Source: Paraescarpia echinospica
Lineage: Eukaryota > Annelida > Polychaeta > Sabellida > Siboglinidae
Assembly (NCBI GenBank): GCA_020002185.1
Contig: CM034539.1
Location: forward strand, 28,946,950 to 29,010,949
Length of the DNA stretch: 64,000 nt
Direction: 5' to 3'
Shown here: positions 23,824 through 35,883 of the stretch, one piece after another
How the letters are laid out: each line of letters opens with the position of its first letter
Position numbering within the stretch: position 1 is the stretch's first letter
Position numbers and translations under genes: made by a program
Notes under the pieces: model-generated
Database searches by the model: none
What the model saw: only the letters and a program-made list of their open reading frames with translations
Told to the model about the DNA's origin: nothing

Positions 23824-26699
23824 TTAACCCTCTCGTGGTCAGAACGCCCGAATCAACCCGAGTATGCCTCACGGCCAGAACGCCCGAATCAACCCGAGTA
23901 TGCCTCACGGCCAGAACGCCCCAGGACGCCCAGCAACGGGTGCCGTTTTTAAACTGCGTATACATAAATAGTGTTGGCCAATATGGCGTTTCCTTCCGCT
24001 AGTCAGCAGTTAATATACTCAAGGTTGACTGGCTAGTTTCAAAATGTTTAAATCTAAGATTTCCAAGCATAAATATGAGTTTTATCGGCACGTTTTTTCG
24101 AAGTTCGTTCTGGAATACTGAAATTTATTCAAGTACGGAACAACTTTTAAAACTACATTTAGGTCACGTATTTTCAGCCAATCAAATAAAAGCCTGTTAT
24201 TTACTGCGGGCTGATAACATAATCTGGGTCAACATGGTTTCAAAACATGAAAACGCCGGCGATTTCTACGATTAAAAGGTAAGTTTTTAGAGTTCTATTT
24301 TGTGTACAGCGGTATTATTGCGCAGCGTTTTTGAGCGGTGTTTTTTTAAAACTGGTTTTCCTAACAAATATGGACGTCATCATGTCCGAGTCAAGTGAAT
24401 CGGAATTTGAGGGATTTTTGCCCGACGAAAGTTTCGATATCGATATTGTGAATGACGCTGACAGGGAAGAAGATACTGCCGACATCGACAGTGACAGCGA
24501 CATAAGCGTTGGGGAAGATGTCCCCGACGGCGCAGAAGATGGTGACGACACTGATGGTACCGATCATACCTTCAGTGATCGCACTCACAGCGTTAACATC
24601 CCTCCATTTACTCAACCGACTGGGCCAAGACATTCCTTGCTATTTGATGCCTCAGAAGTGGCCTACTTCTTCCTGTTGATCACCGTCGACATGATCTTAC
24701 ACGTTGTCAACGAGACAAACCGTTATGCGGCCTAGTGCCAGGCAGCCAGAGGATTCCGTGATCCGGCATGGTACGACACGCAGGTAAAAGAGATGAGGGC
24801 ATACATCGCTCTGAACATCATGATGGGAATACATATCCTGCCAGAGCTAGATATGTATTGGTCATCAGACGACTACCTTGGTGTTATTGGCATCATGAAG
24901 GTGATGACCAAGAATCGGTTCAAGAAACTAACACAGTATTTCCATATCAATGACAATAGCACTGCAGTGGCACGAGGTGAGGCTGGATATGATCCTCTTC
25001 ACAAGATTCGCCCCCTGATTTCGGCAACATCCAACACTTTTGCCCGGAGATACCGCCCTGGACGTGATTTGTCTATTGATGAGGCGATGGTCGCATTCAA
25101 GGGTCGATGTTTCTTTAGACAGTTTATGCCAGCCAAGCCCGTCAAGTGGGGATTTAAAGTGTGGACGATTGCAGAATCAAAAACCGGCTATGTTTCTGGT
25201 TTCGAAATTTACACTGGACGCCGTATAGCTCCTTCACCAAATGGCCTGGGGTACGACGTAGTCATGAGTTTGACGGAGGTATATCAGTACCAGTGTCGTC
25301 ATCTATATTTTGACAATTTCTTTTCCTCGATACCTCTCATGCGTGACCTGGAGGAGCGTCTTACATATGCGTGTTCGACAGTGCGTTCAAACAGGAAGGG
25401 CTTGCCACCAGTCATAAAAGAACCTGGTCAGATGCAACGTGGTGAAAGCATTAAACTGCAGTGTGGAAACATGTTGGTGCTTATCTGGCATGATAATCGT
25501 GGTGTCCGAATGCTGAGCACCAACTCCAATCCGGTGGATGGTGTTGTCCAGAGGCGAGTGGGCAAGGAGAAGGTGCCTGTGCCATGTCCTGACAGCATCA
25601 TCAAGTACAACGCTAACATGGGTGGCGTTGACTTGGCCGACCAGAACCGATCGTACTATAGCGTTGGTCGCGAATCAACCAAGTTCTGGCGTTACCTGGC
25701 ATGGTACTTGTTCAACACAGCAATCATCAACAGTTACATCATCTACACTCACTCACTTGCACGCCCACTTACACGCAAACAACACACAGTGACACACCTG
25801 AAATACAGAATACAAGTAGTGAAACAGCTCATCGCCGGATTCTGCAGCAGAAAGAGAGCAGGACGCAAGGCCGTGAACCCGCCAGTCATGGACACGTCTA
25901 ATATGCTGGGACACGACCTTGTAAAGATGGGCAAAAAACTCGTTTCAACTGCAGCCAGTTGAAACGAAAGACTGAGCGAGGCCGTGGTATTACCACCACG
26001 TGGAAGTGCAGGGCGTGCGATGTTCCACTGTGCCGGGATGGTTGCCTGGTACAGTACCACACCCGTCACATGATGAAAGATTGACGTTCACATTCGCCAC
26101 ATGATGAAGGACTAATGTTTACTTTGCCGGGATGGTTATTTGATGTTTCTGCAGTTGGTAGTTGCGGTTCATGAGTTCAATTAATTAATAAAGATGTTTC
26201 AACGTTTCTGATGTTTCATGTCAATTTTATCGAAAATCTGGAAATGACGTGCATTCAGAAAAAATAATGTAATTTCTGTTTCGTGTACACTATACAAGAA
26301 TTTATTTTTGCATTTTGCAGCTTATTAATTTATCTACATTTCATACACAGCATGTATCCGCTAATTATTAGCAGAAAATATTTTTTTAAATGGATTACCA
26401 AGAATAATTTTTATAAACTCATTTTTTTCAGAATTTCACGAAGCATATTTTGTTACTAAATTCACATACAGCTTTCATTTTTGGCTATTTACTTCAGCAG
26501 TTATTTATCTAACTGCTGTGCAAAGGTTATTTTAATTGAATAAAAAAATTACACACATTCATGCAACCTGAGCCAGTTACAGAATCTGTTCACCATGTCA
26601 TTTCATGATTTAATAGAATTCTCTAGGACACAATGTACTGAAACAATACAATTCAGCAGCAGGCACATTTTGGCATTAATCTGGCCTTGAAAGAGTTAA
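23824..26699 (+). mobile_element. piggyBac element with TTAA ends
   Basis: TTAA tetranucleotides lie at 23824-23827 and 26696-26699. The inner ends match as inverted repeats: ccctctcgtggtcaga on the left and, in reverse complement, ctctttcaaggccaga on the right. Inside the left end, the 32-bp block ggtcagaacgcccgaatcaa and its continuation is repeated. The element is 2876 bp long and holds one plus-strand transposase gene. Removal of the insert restores a contiguous hAT end, which supports insertion after the hAT element. Confidence 0.9.
24370..26083 (+). pseudogene. piggyBac transposase, one nonsense codon and a late frameshift
   Basis: The frame opens at ATG 24370 (or 24331) with an acidic Ser/Asp-rich N-terminus, as usual for PGBD/piggyBac proteins. 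A single in-frame TAG at 24733-24735 interrupts it (CAG to TAG is the simplest change) and the frame continues to 25962. The DDE-like catalytic residues are all present: SIDEAMVAFKG, YFDNFFSS, and GGVDLADQ with two Asp. After a one-base frameshift near 25945 another frame carries the C-terminal Cys-rich domain, with C-x2-C-x5-C-x3-C-x5-H (WKCRACDVPLC and following), ending at 26083. Two small lesions in about 570 codons indicate recent inactivation. Confidence 0.9.
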
Positions 26700-26711
26700 T
26701 GTAGAGCCCTG

Positions 26712-27046
26712 CACAGTAAAGTTCGATGAAAACTACTCTGACTTACCTGAACAATTCGATGCCGATGGAGTTGCTTGTTTTCAATTAACAAATTCATATT
26801 CTTGCTGTTGTGGCACTAGAATACGGATATTTGTCTTATCAACACATCCGATCACAGAAACACAACATCGATGGCAGCCATTAATTACGAAATAGTCAGA
26901 GACAACTACAGTTATTGCGGGTCTAAAAATCGTGTCGCTTTGTCCCGCGGAAAGTCTGAGACTTCTAGTTGTCTGCGTTCATGCATTGCGATTATCCCGT
27001 TCGTAAATCTGAGAAAAAGCTCATTATCTCGGTTTATGCAGAGCAC
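26712..27046. other. Short flank, no gene seen
   Basis: A possible short frame begins at 26871 but has no family wording. The segment lies between the hAT right end and the next repeat. Confidence 0.5.
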
Positions 27047-27396
27047 CCCAGGTGGCAGATGTCAATGGTCATACATTGAACTTTGTTTTTCATCCAGAAG
27101 TTATCATATCAGCCAGCATGTGTGGCAGCCAAAATGGATCTTATGACCAGGGTGGAAAAAGTACTTGACATTATAATGGAAAATATATATGGTGGCAACG
27201 AGGAAAAGAAGAACAGAAACAGGTAACATGTATTCACAGAAACCACTTCACTAAGGTCATGATGTTATGTAACTATAGTTTAAGTTACCAACATGTGTGA
27301 AAACAAACATTCTAAGGGAAGACCATATTCATTGTGGTATTTTGTCATATTTCATTTTCTTTAAGGCAATAAAAAGTATTAATATAAATACATAAA
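27047..27396 (+). repeat. Diverged copy of the CR1/L2 5' region, left part
   Basis: Phrases such as agatgtca(a/g)tgg, cattgaactttgtttt, gatgttatgtaacta and taagttaccaacat match 306-752 of copy A in the same order. The match stops near 27,396 and resumes at about 31,096 with the very next part of copy A (754 onward). It is therefore one older copy, split by an insertion. Confidence 0.65.
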
Positions 27397-28047
27397 ACTT
27401 CCCAAAAATTTATTTTGTGTCACATGTACATCGTGTAAATAAAGGCCACACCAATTTGATTGTTAGGATTACGGATTTTTGAGACATTTTTGTTAGGGAG
27501 GAAGGGGGAATAAAATAAGTCATTGCACGAGAAAGGTGTTTCGTGTAAATACATGAATTGTCATGTGAGACATACAGTACATTGCTAAAAAGATTATTTA
27601 GCCTTGTATCAAAACTTACTAGACATGTACTTTTATGAAAGTTTAATAAAAGTGGAAGACTATTAGAATAACAAGTACTGATAGCAAGACTTGGCAGATA
27701 CCATTATGTTGTGTTAACAGTACTGCCATAAACGTGTAGCTTAGGGCAGGATATATCTTGCTGTGATAATATTAATATGACTGGCATAATTAGGATTTTA
27801 TTGTCGTTCTTCCAAACATAACTACATTTTTCTATTCCAAAGTGAGGCAATGCGATGCTGACATTGAGAGTGTCTACAGCCCGTTTTCCCAGCGTATTAA
27901 CTTGATTGGCCAAAATCCGATGTTCAGATTTTTACATATAGTCAGAATGAGTAGCGCGTTAAACATGCACATATTTCTGGTTTCGCCAGTGTTGCAAATT
28001 TGCAGTTTATTTTCTTTATTAGACACCATTACCTAACACAATAAGCA

Positions 28048-29573
28048 CAAACCTGACGCCAAGATTGTACCCCAACCGCAGAGTTCTACGTCACAGCTTT
28101 TGCGATCCAATCAGATGTTTACGCGGTATCTGCGGTTCGACTTTGCGTGTGTATGCCAAAGATGGATATTTTGCGTGCCGACTTATTTCGTACATAAATA
28201 GTTATGGTAATTCAAATGTAGCCACACAGAGTAATAGCTATACATTTTAGGAACACATGCTTGTAAAGAAAGTCCCAAACAAAAAAAGATAGAACTTTCG
28301 ACTAGTGAAGTTCAACCCAAATTCAACTGAAACTCAGTTGAGTTTCAACTATGGAGGAGTTGAAAATTTCACATGCAAATGAGCTCGCGTTCAACTGTTG
28401 AATCTCAGTTGAGCTTCAACTATATATATATATATATATTATGCAAATAGACAGTTGAAAATTGTAAAGAAAGTTGAGTTATAATTTACATGTATGCATG
28501 TTTGGCGACTTTTAAAAAGACCTACGATTTGCTTGTTTTCATCTGCAGCTATGCAGTGAGACGCAATAACAGTGCAATACACATTTGTTTATTGGCCTCC
28601 ACATGCTTAGCTTAGGCTTATGCATGGCTAACCGTGCCTATATACCATATTGTAACACATGTCTATCTAATGTTTATTAAGCCCACATGGATGGTTATAT
28701 GGGCCTACTATGTATATTAACATAAACTGATTAATTAATTATTTAATTATTTTGTAAACGTAGTTGAGTCATTGGGTGCATTTATGTCTACTTTGGCTAT
28801 GTTGCAATGCTGGCAAACCTGACGCCAAGATTGTACCCCAACCGCAGAGTTCTACGTCACAGCTTTTGCGATCCAATCAGAGGTTTACGCGGTATCTGCG
28901 GTTCGACTTTGCGTGTGTATGCCAAAGATGGATATTTTGCGTGCCGACTTATTTCGTACATAAATAGTTATGGTAATTCAAATGTAGCCACACAGAGTAA
29001 TAGCTATACATTTTAGGAACACATGCTTGTAAAGAGTCCCAAACAAAAAAAGATAGAACTTTCGACTAGTGAAGTTCAACCCAAATTCAACTGAAACTCA
29101 GTTGAGTTTCAACTATGGAGGAGTTGAAAATTTCACATGCAAATGAGCTCGCGTTCAACTGTTGAATCTCAGTTGAGCTTCAACTATATATATATATATT
29201 ATGCAAATAGACAGTTGAAAATTGTAAAGAAAGTTGAGTTATAATTTACATGTATGCATGTTTGGCGACTTTTAAAAAGACCTACGATTTGCTTGTTTTC
29301 ATCTGCAGCTATGCAGTGAGACGCAATAACAGTGCAATACACATTTGTTTATTGGCCTCCACATGCTTAGCTTAGGCTTATGCATGGCTAACTGTGCCTA
29401 TATACCATATTGTAACACGTCTATCTAATGTTTAAGCCCACATGGATGGTTATATGGGCCTACTATGTATATTAACATAAACTGATTAATTAATTATTTT
29501 GTAAACGTAGTTGAGTCGTTAGGTGCATTTATGTCTACTTTGGTTAAGTTGCAATGCTGGCATATCACGTTTT
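28048..29573 (+). repeat. Tandem duplication, unit about 766 bp
   Basis: acctgacgcc at 28051 recurs at 28817, and the two units stay nearly identical until gcaatgctggca near 29,565. The second unit has lost a few short AT tracts. Each unit carries an acgtcac word, a ccaatca word, an imperfect palindrome (tcaactgaaactcagttgag) and a mirrored ttcaactgttgaatctcag, so each can form stable hairpins. No protein frame is conserved beyond about 60 codons. It may be a non-autonomous element or a regulatory duplication. Confidence 0.85.
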
Positions 29574-31095
29574 TGTGCAACTACAAAAATAAATACCTAA
29601 GGCTTTGTACTGGTCGGTTTATATAAAATGTAGATTTTGCCGACTGGACTAGATGCAGACAGTTGATTAAAAAACTGTTAAAAAAATTATTGTGCGACTA
29701 GCTGTCAATCAGTGTCAGATGTGGCGTTTGTTTGCAATACGTTCTCGGCGTTCATACGTATTTAAAAAAACAATAAATATTATAAATCAACTTCGAACTT
29801 CACCATAAGGTGAAGTTTCAACTGGATTTGTAATGTAACAACTAAGAGGGTAAATTGTATGTAACTAGTTTAAGAAACTTACCTCGATACCCTAGGATAC
29901 GGTTAAGTGACCATTCATAATGTATGTCTCGCTATTTGTGGTTTGGGACCTCCCACCCATTTCACGCTTTTATTAACGCTAGCGTGTACACCTCCTAAAA
30001 TATGACTTGACAACTGCCCGCCTTGAAGCATATTCTATAACAATTATTCTAGGCGTAATTAAAGAAAATATTGCCAATTACGTACCCCATGCTGTGGTAT
30101 ACTAATATTAGGCTATGTTATTGCATAACTGGACTCGAAACACAATTGTTTGTTTGCTTAGCCTAATCGTACGAGCCGGAATTACTGCACTGGGGTTCGC
30201 GTTCTAGCGTCCTAAATTCTACCTTCCTGCGATTATCAATTGCGATCAAGTTTAATTGTTCCATTAGTACATTTATACATATATCTATGTATTTCGTACA
30301 TGCATTTTACTGTTAGGAACGCACAGACAATCACTACATATGAGAAAACAAGTACCTGATGGAGCCGATCGTAAAACCGTTCACTGCGCGCTTAGCTAAT
30401 GATGTTTTATTAGACATCGACGCCAGATCTGCGGTATATTTCAAATTTGAAGTCACGTACAGATTTGGCGTACGGTCGCAGCGCTTAATTGCATTAGCTA
30501 ATGTCTCTATTTTTTTTTGCAACGTGTGTAAAATGCCTTTTCGCTTCACTTCGGTGGCACTAACGTTGTCATCATTCCAGAAAATAAATGTGTTAAACGT
30601 TGAATCAAGTAGCATCCGCAAGGACGATCACTATCATTTCGACAACAATCGGTGCATTTGACGCCAACACATACTTTCGATATCAGCGCGGTGTCGTAAC
30701 AAACACAGGAAATGACATTGTTGATTGTGTGGGACAATTAAAATGTTGTTACTTCCTTTTGGGACGCAGCGCCAAATTTCAATTTCTTGATACAAAACCA
30801 CACTGCAGTGTCTGATTCAGCCATGTTTTAGATCAATTAATGGCAAGTTGGACTTTTGCGGATTGGCAGGATCATAGATGCACGACAACCAATGAAACAG
30901 TGTTTAACATACAATGTTCGGTATGATGCGTATATGCTCGTTGAATCGATACAAAATCATTGGTTTGGCATTTCAATCAGAAATAAAAGTTCAAGATTGC
31001 AATTTTAATCTTATTTCCGTTTTATCAAAAACAACGTTGGCAGGTCTGTAATCCGAATAATCAAATCGGTATCACCTAATGTATTGTTTCCGATT
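29574..31095. other. No gene recognised; weak similarity to 38.3-38.5 kb
   Basis: A minus-strand frame at 30334-30621 has NLYVTSNLKY and AKRAVNG stretches that loosely match VIGVTSNFRY and VVTAYNG in a minus-strand frame at 38323-38535. This may be a shared decayed exon, but the resemblance is short. Confidence 0.35.
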
Positions 31096-31480
31096 CATCA
31101 AGACAGATATCAAATGTGCATGAATAAAAAATCTTAAGTCTCGGGTACCTCAGCCCATCGAGGAAGTGTATCCGTACCAAAGGTGGGGATAGAGGTTTAC
31201 TTTTAATTAAAAAAGTGATCAAGCTATTAGCAAATTAATTACCTTTAGAAGATGTCTCAAGATGAGAAAGCCAATCCAACGTGGTGTTTTGTGCAGAAAT
31301 GCAACCGAAATCAACTGACTTGCAACATATCATACCTTTGAACATAAATGCACCAGAAACCCTCCTTGTCTGACATGTTACCATTGGATGGGCCACTGAT
31401 GATGTGATCATCTTTGACTATCAGGTTGGTTAGATAGACGTGATGTATAACAGAACATGGAACTGTTCAGTGATTAAGAC
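31096..31480 (+). repeat. Diverged copy of the CR1/L2 5' region, right part
   Basis: Matches copy A from about 754 to 1225: acagatatcaaatg, gatcaagctattagcaaatta, ggatgggccactg, gatgtgatcatctttga and tataacagaacatgga. Similarity ends near 31,480, before the coding part. Confidence 0.75.
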
Positions 31481-32564
31481 ACACAAGAGGGTTATATCGG
31501 TTGACAAGCTCTGGACCGAAGGGATCACATTAGTTTGTGTGGAGGATGGCACTAAGACAAAGTATCAAACCAGGCACTTGACTTCTTCCTAAATCAAAAC
31601 ACATGTCCTGATTCAAGAAGAATTCCCAGACATCAAGATTGAAAAAGCAAATTTGCGGACCTACGTCCAAAATCACCTTCTTCTCTGCAGCAAACTGCCA
31701 CACAATATTTGCTTATGCCTATACCATGATAAATTCATTACTCCTATAGAACCAACAACAACCTGTCAAGAACCGACAACCACCTGTCAACTTGATACAG
31801 TAAAAAACAGTGCCTAAACCTCAATAATCATGTAAGCTTGCTCACACTACACACATGCATACATATTGTTTTGTTCGTTTTCTTTCTTTTTTCCTGAAAG
31901 AATTTGATTACCAGGGTAGGTGATGTATTGATTCAGTTAAAGTTTTATTACAAAAGGTGACTCCTTGATAGCGACTACCAGTCTTAGAGGAGTCTCCTGA
32001 CCCTACTTTTCGTTATTTATCATACATTATACGATGTTTTACCATAAGGTTATATATTTGTATTATTTAAATTTGTTGACATGGATGTATGGTATGTATC
32101 ATTTGAAATGTCTGGGTCAAATAAAACAAATTCTTCTTCTGTAACTGTACACCACAAGGCACTAACATCTGTACCCTTGTAATACACATGAGCTGCCTCA
32201 GATCTGTCTGTGTGACACAGCACGCCATGAATGTGAAGCATGTTGTGATGGGAAAGGATTCATCAGACTGCCTTGAACAGTTGAGGAATCCGGTCAAATG
32301 ACATGGATAGTCTGAAAAACAAGACTGTGATGGAAAACTTAGCAGTCAGTTAGGTGGGTACCACTAGACTTACATAGCAAAGCATAAAAGCACTGCATCT
32401 CATGGCCAACGACATCGCCATCAAATGTGCCAAACACTGGGAGCACATTGTGTGATAGTCTGGTGGGTGGACACGAATGATGATGATGATTTTAGGATGT
32501 GACCAACAGGAAGGGATGTGCTTGAACCATCACAAAAGCCTCAGCATATTAAAACAAAAACCCC
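31481..32564. other. No gene recognised
   Basis: Short stop-rich frames only. A phrase near 31,990 (gaggagtctcctgacc) is complementary to one near 5,430 (ggtcaggagactcctc), a minor dispersed inverted repeat. Confidence 0.5.
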
Positions 32565-32840
32565 AAAGGCAAAGCAATGGCAACAGATGTTTGATGATGA
32601 TCTTCAGGAGAATACTTTCATCGTGTTGCATCCACATCCTGGTGAAGAAGTAGTACTGGAGAGATGAAGTGTAACATCTGGATGCGACACTTCAAAGTGC
32701 TTGGTTGTTATATCGCAAGACTGATGCCCATGAAACCTTGACACATCATCGTTATCCCCTTTCATTGCGGCATAATAAAGTATTACTATATTGTCATGTA
32801 TTAACAAAGACATGTGTGGATATGATTCAGTGTTCGTGTT
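32565..32840 (+). repeat. SGCDTSKC-family repeat, copy 2
   Basis: In the same orientation as the copies at 19826 and 44204. The plus strand reads TFIVLHPHPGEEVV, a stop, then VTSGCDTSKCLVV. The aataaagtattactatatt tail is shared with copy 3. Confidence 0.75.
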
Positions 32841-33062
32841 AGGGTTTTAAAAAATGGGGTCCCAAAACAAAAATGGGGGTCCAAAGATGTGGACTATTAA
32901 ATGGACTAAATTAATGTGTGGCCTCGATATGTAAATAAATAAATGTTCATGTCCAAAACGCTGACCAGACATCACACTAAAGTCATTCTACCCAGTTTCC
33001 GAATTAGCCGTTAGGATGAAAGATGGAGAGCGATGGACAGAAAACCATGGAAGGAAAAGACA

Positions 33063-33315
33063 GAGTGGTTCAGCTTTACTATACCTGACCCACACCCCTG
33101 TACAGCAGGCAACAAGGAGACACAGAGAGTGGTTCTTTTATACTGTACCTGACCCTCACCCCTGTACAGCAGGCAACAAGGAGGAGACAGAGAGTGGTTC
33201 AGCTATACTGTACCTGACCCACACCCCTGTACAGCAGGCAACAAGGAGGAGACACAGAGTGTGGTTCAGCTATACTGTACCTGACCCTCACCCCTATACA
33301 GCAGGCAACAAGGAG
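33063..33315 (+). repeat. About 62-bp minisatellite, four copies
   Basis: Four units containing cctgaccc(a/t)cacccct, acagcaggcaacaagga and gagtggttc. Unit lengths vary slightly (about 60-65). The plus-strand frame across them is a repeat artefact. Confidence 0.85.
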
Positions 33316-33511
33316 AGCAACGGTACTGATGCACATTAACGAGAACTATTATTCAGTGTTTCATTTTTTACAGTTTGGTCACTAGATGGCGGCACCATTT
33401 CATTGTGAAACGAAAGTGCGGTTGTTGACACACAATTTGGATATTTGTCGTACTTCTTTGTAAGCGACCTGTTTAACTTGGGACAAGAAATAACTTTGAA
33501 GAACCATAGGA

Positions 33512-35590
33512 TTGCGTCGAAGGGATGCAGTGAAACGTGAAAAATTGAGTCCGTGGTATGCGGTGAAACTTGAAAAATCGCGTCCCGCCTTAATAAAATG
33601 TGTAACATCGCCCAAAAATGGCGTCAGCACGAACACGGTGATTGTGTCTGCCAAGTGCCAAAACGTATTATGCAATCACATCAATACAAAACTCTCTTCC
33701 CAACGTTACAACCAACCCTGGGCCAGTAGCACAATAAGAAACCTGTCACAAAAGAAAAAGGAATACTTCAAGAAGGCCCAGCATACCAAGTGTGCCCACG
33801 ACATGGCAAAATATCGAGAAATAAAAAAGCTTGCCCAATCAGAGTGCCGAAAGGCGTATTATGGATATTTCAATTCCATGATAGGCAAAAACAATAAAAA
33901 TGAGGGAAATCTAAAGAAGTTTTGGTCTTTCATCAAAAGCAAAAAACAAGGACAACGGAGGAGTAGCCGACCCTTTCACCTATCAGAGTATCTGAAGCAG
34001 GAGTAAGAAAATTACTGGAAGCAGTCAAACCCCACAAAGCCACAGAACCTGATGGGATCCCAGCCAGGTTCCTAAAAGACTATGTTGCACCAGTGCTAAC
34101 ACTCATCTACCAGGCATCACTCAACCAAGGTACAGTACCAGCAGACTGGAAGCACGCCTGGGTCACATCAGTATACAAGAAGGGAACAAGAACTATACTG
34201 CTTCAAACTATAGACCCATATCCCTCACGAGCATCTCCTGCAAGACATTGGAACACATCATACACGGTAACTTAATGGACCACTTGGAACATCATTACAT
34301 CCATTCTGACTACCAGCATGGGTTTCCCAAACTATAGACCCATATCCCTCACGAGCATCTTCTGCAAGACATTGGAACACATCATACACGGTAACTTAAT
34401 GGACCACTTGGAACATCATTACATCCATTCTGACTACCAGCATGGGTTTCCCAAACATAGGTTCTGTGAAACCTAACTCATCCAAGCTGTCGACGACCTA
34501 GCGATGTGCCTCAACGTGGGTGGCCAGATCAACGCTGTGATGTTGGATTTCTGAAAGGCATTCGACAAATTGTTCCACCACCAGGGAAGATGTTGGACTG
34601 GGTCAAAAGCTTCCTGAGCAGCCGCACCCAGGAAGTTATTCTAGAACACAAAAGATCATCATCGGCTGCAGTGACCTCAGGCGTCCCACAGGGTTCAGTC
34701 CTTGGACCCATCCTCTTCCTTTACTACGTAAATGACCTACTAGACCAAGTGTCCTCTACTGTACGCCTACTTGCTGATGACTGTCTCCTGTACCGAAACA
34801 TCAACTCACAAGATGACGCACATATACTACAAAATGACAGACAAACTGCAGATGTGGGAAAAGAACTGGCTGATGGGTTTAATCCGGACAAGTGAGAAAG
34901 TTAACCGAATTACCAACAGAAGGAATAAGAGAATTGTCAGCAATTACTCTATCCATGGACAACAACTGAAGGTCAATGGAGCCAGGTACCTTGGAATAAC
35001 CATCGACAGGACACTAACATGGAATGAACACATCAACAACGTAACAAAGAAGGCTAACAACACCAGAGCTTTCCTACAGCAGAACATCAGCAGATGCCCC
35101 CAAGCCATCAAAGGATTATGCTATCAGACATTCGTTACACCCATCGTGGAATATGTGTCGACACTATGGGATCCTTCCAGAGAAGAAAATCAAGTCTGTG
35201 GAGAACGTTCAACGACAAGCTGCTAGCTTCGTGAAGAATGACTACCGTCGAGGCAGCAGTGTGACAACCATGATCGAAAGTCTAAAATGAGAGACCCTCA
35301 CGAGTAGGCGGGCTAATGCCAAGCTCATAATACTCTACCGCATCAGGAACAAGTTAGTGGACATAACAATGACTTCATTCACCGCCGCTTCAACTCGTAC
35401 AAGAAGTAACGCATATCGCTACTTCCAGATATTCACCTGCATCGACGCATACAAGCACTCATTCTTTCCAAGCACCATCAAATCATGGAACAAATGTACA
35501 CAACAGCTAGTTAGCAAACAATCACTGGACTCATTTAGAAAGCATCTCCTCTCCATGCCTGCCTCAAGTAATCTACGATCACAAAGCTAG
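33512..35590 (+). pseudogene. Non-LTR retrotransposon relic: linker and reverse transcriptase
   Basis: From 33690 the frame reads a linker (KKKEYFKKAQHT, SECRKAYYGYFNSMIG, KKFWSFIKSKK). The reverse transcriptase then appears in pieces: ATEPDGIPARFLKD, PVLTLIYQASLNQGTVPADWK, then KAFDK, VTSGVPQGSVLGPILFLYYVNDLL and LLADDCLLYRN (an ADD catalytic box), then YLGITIDRTLTWNEHI and a C-terminal piece, FFPSTIKSWN, at 35357-35590. Several frameshifts and stops separate these. The wording matches the element at 58.3-61.9 kb, so both belong to one clade. The endonuclease is missing. Confidence 0.85.
34205..34452 (+). repeat. 124-bp tandem duplication inside the reverse transcriptase
   Basis: aaactatagacccatatccc starts at 34205 and again at 34329, and the following 124 bases are repeated almost exactly. 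The duplicated part covers the NYRPISL region of the fingers. Because 124 is not a multiple of 3, the duplication itself shifts the frame. Confidence 0.95.
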
Positions 35591-35883
35591 TGAGCTTTAA
35601 TACTGTAATATATTTTACAATGGATCAGTTGACAAATATGTTGTAAATATCACTGATACCTTTGACCTTTGACCTGATATATCAAAAACGTGTAAAGTCA
35701 GATGTCGGTAAGTTAATATTATTAAAAATAATTACCTGAGTATTCACTGCTTAATGCTGCATTATGAGTTAAATTACTATTTGTAACAGTACAATATGAA
35801 TAATATTGACTTATTTGACCCCATTTGCTACCATTTGTCACTGGCATTTGATGTCATTTGCTCTATATGCCCTTAGCAAAACA
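35591..35883. other. Retroelement flank, no gene seen
   Basis: AT-rich sequence between the reverse transcriptase relic and the tatagaattc tract. Confidence 0.5.

Larger units (their letters stand above)
21844..26711 (+). mobile_element. hAT transposon interrupted by a piggyBac element
   Basis: The left end is cagggctcgacagtaac and the right end, read in reverse complement from 26711, is cagggctctacattaac, giving 15 of 17 matching positions and the CAGGG start usual for hAT. Both ends are followed inwards by ggacaagt/acttgtcc words. The flanks share the 7-mer tgcacag (21837-21843 and 26710-26716), which overlaps the last two bases of the right repeat, so the exact 8-bp duplication is unresolved. 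The interior has a broken hAT transposase (22590-23590) and a complete piggyBac insertion near the right end. Confidence 0.75.
27397..31095 (+). mobile_element. About 3.7-kb insertion splitting the CR1/L2-like relic
   Basis: Defined by the interrupted match of its flanks to consecutive bases of copy A. It contains a 766-bp direct tandem duplication and no recognised transposase. Terminal repeats were not identified, so it may be a composite of several insertions. Confidence 0.45.
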
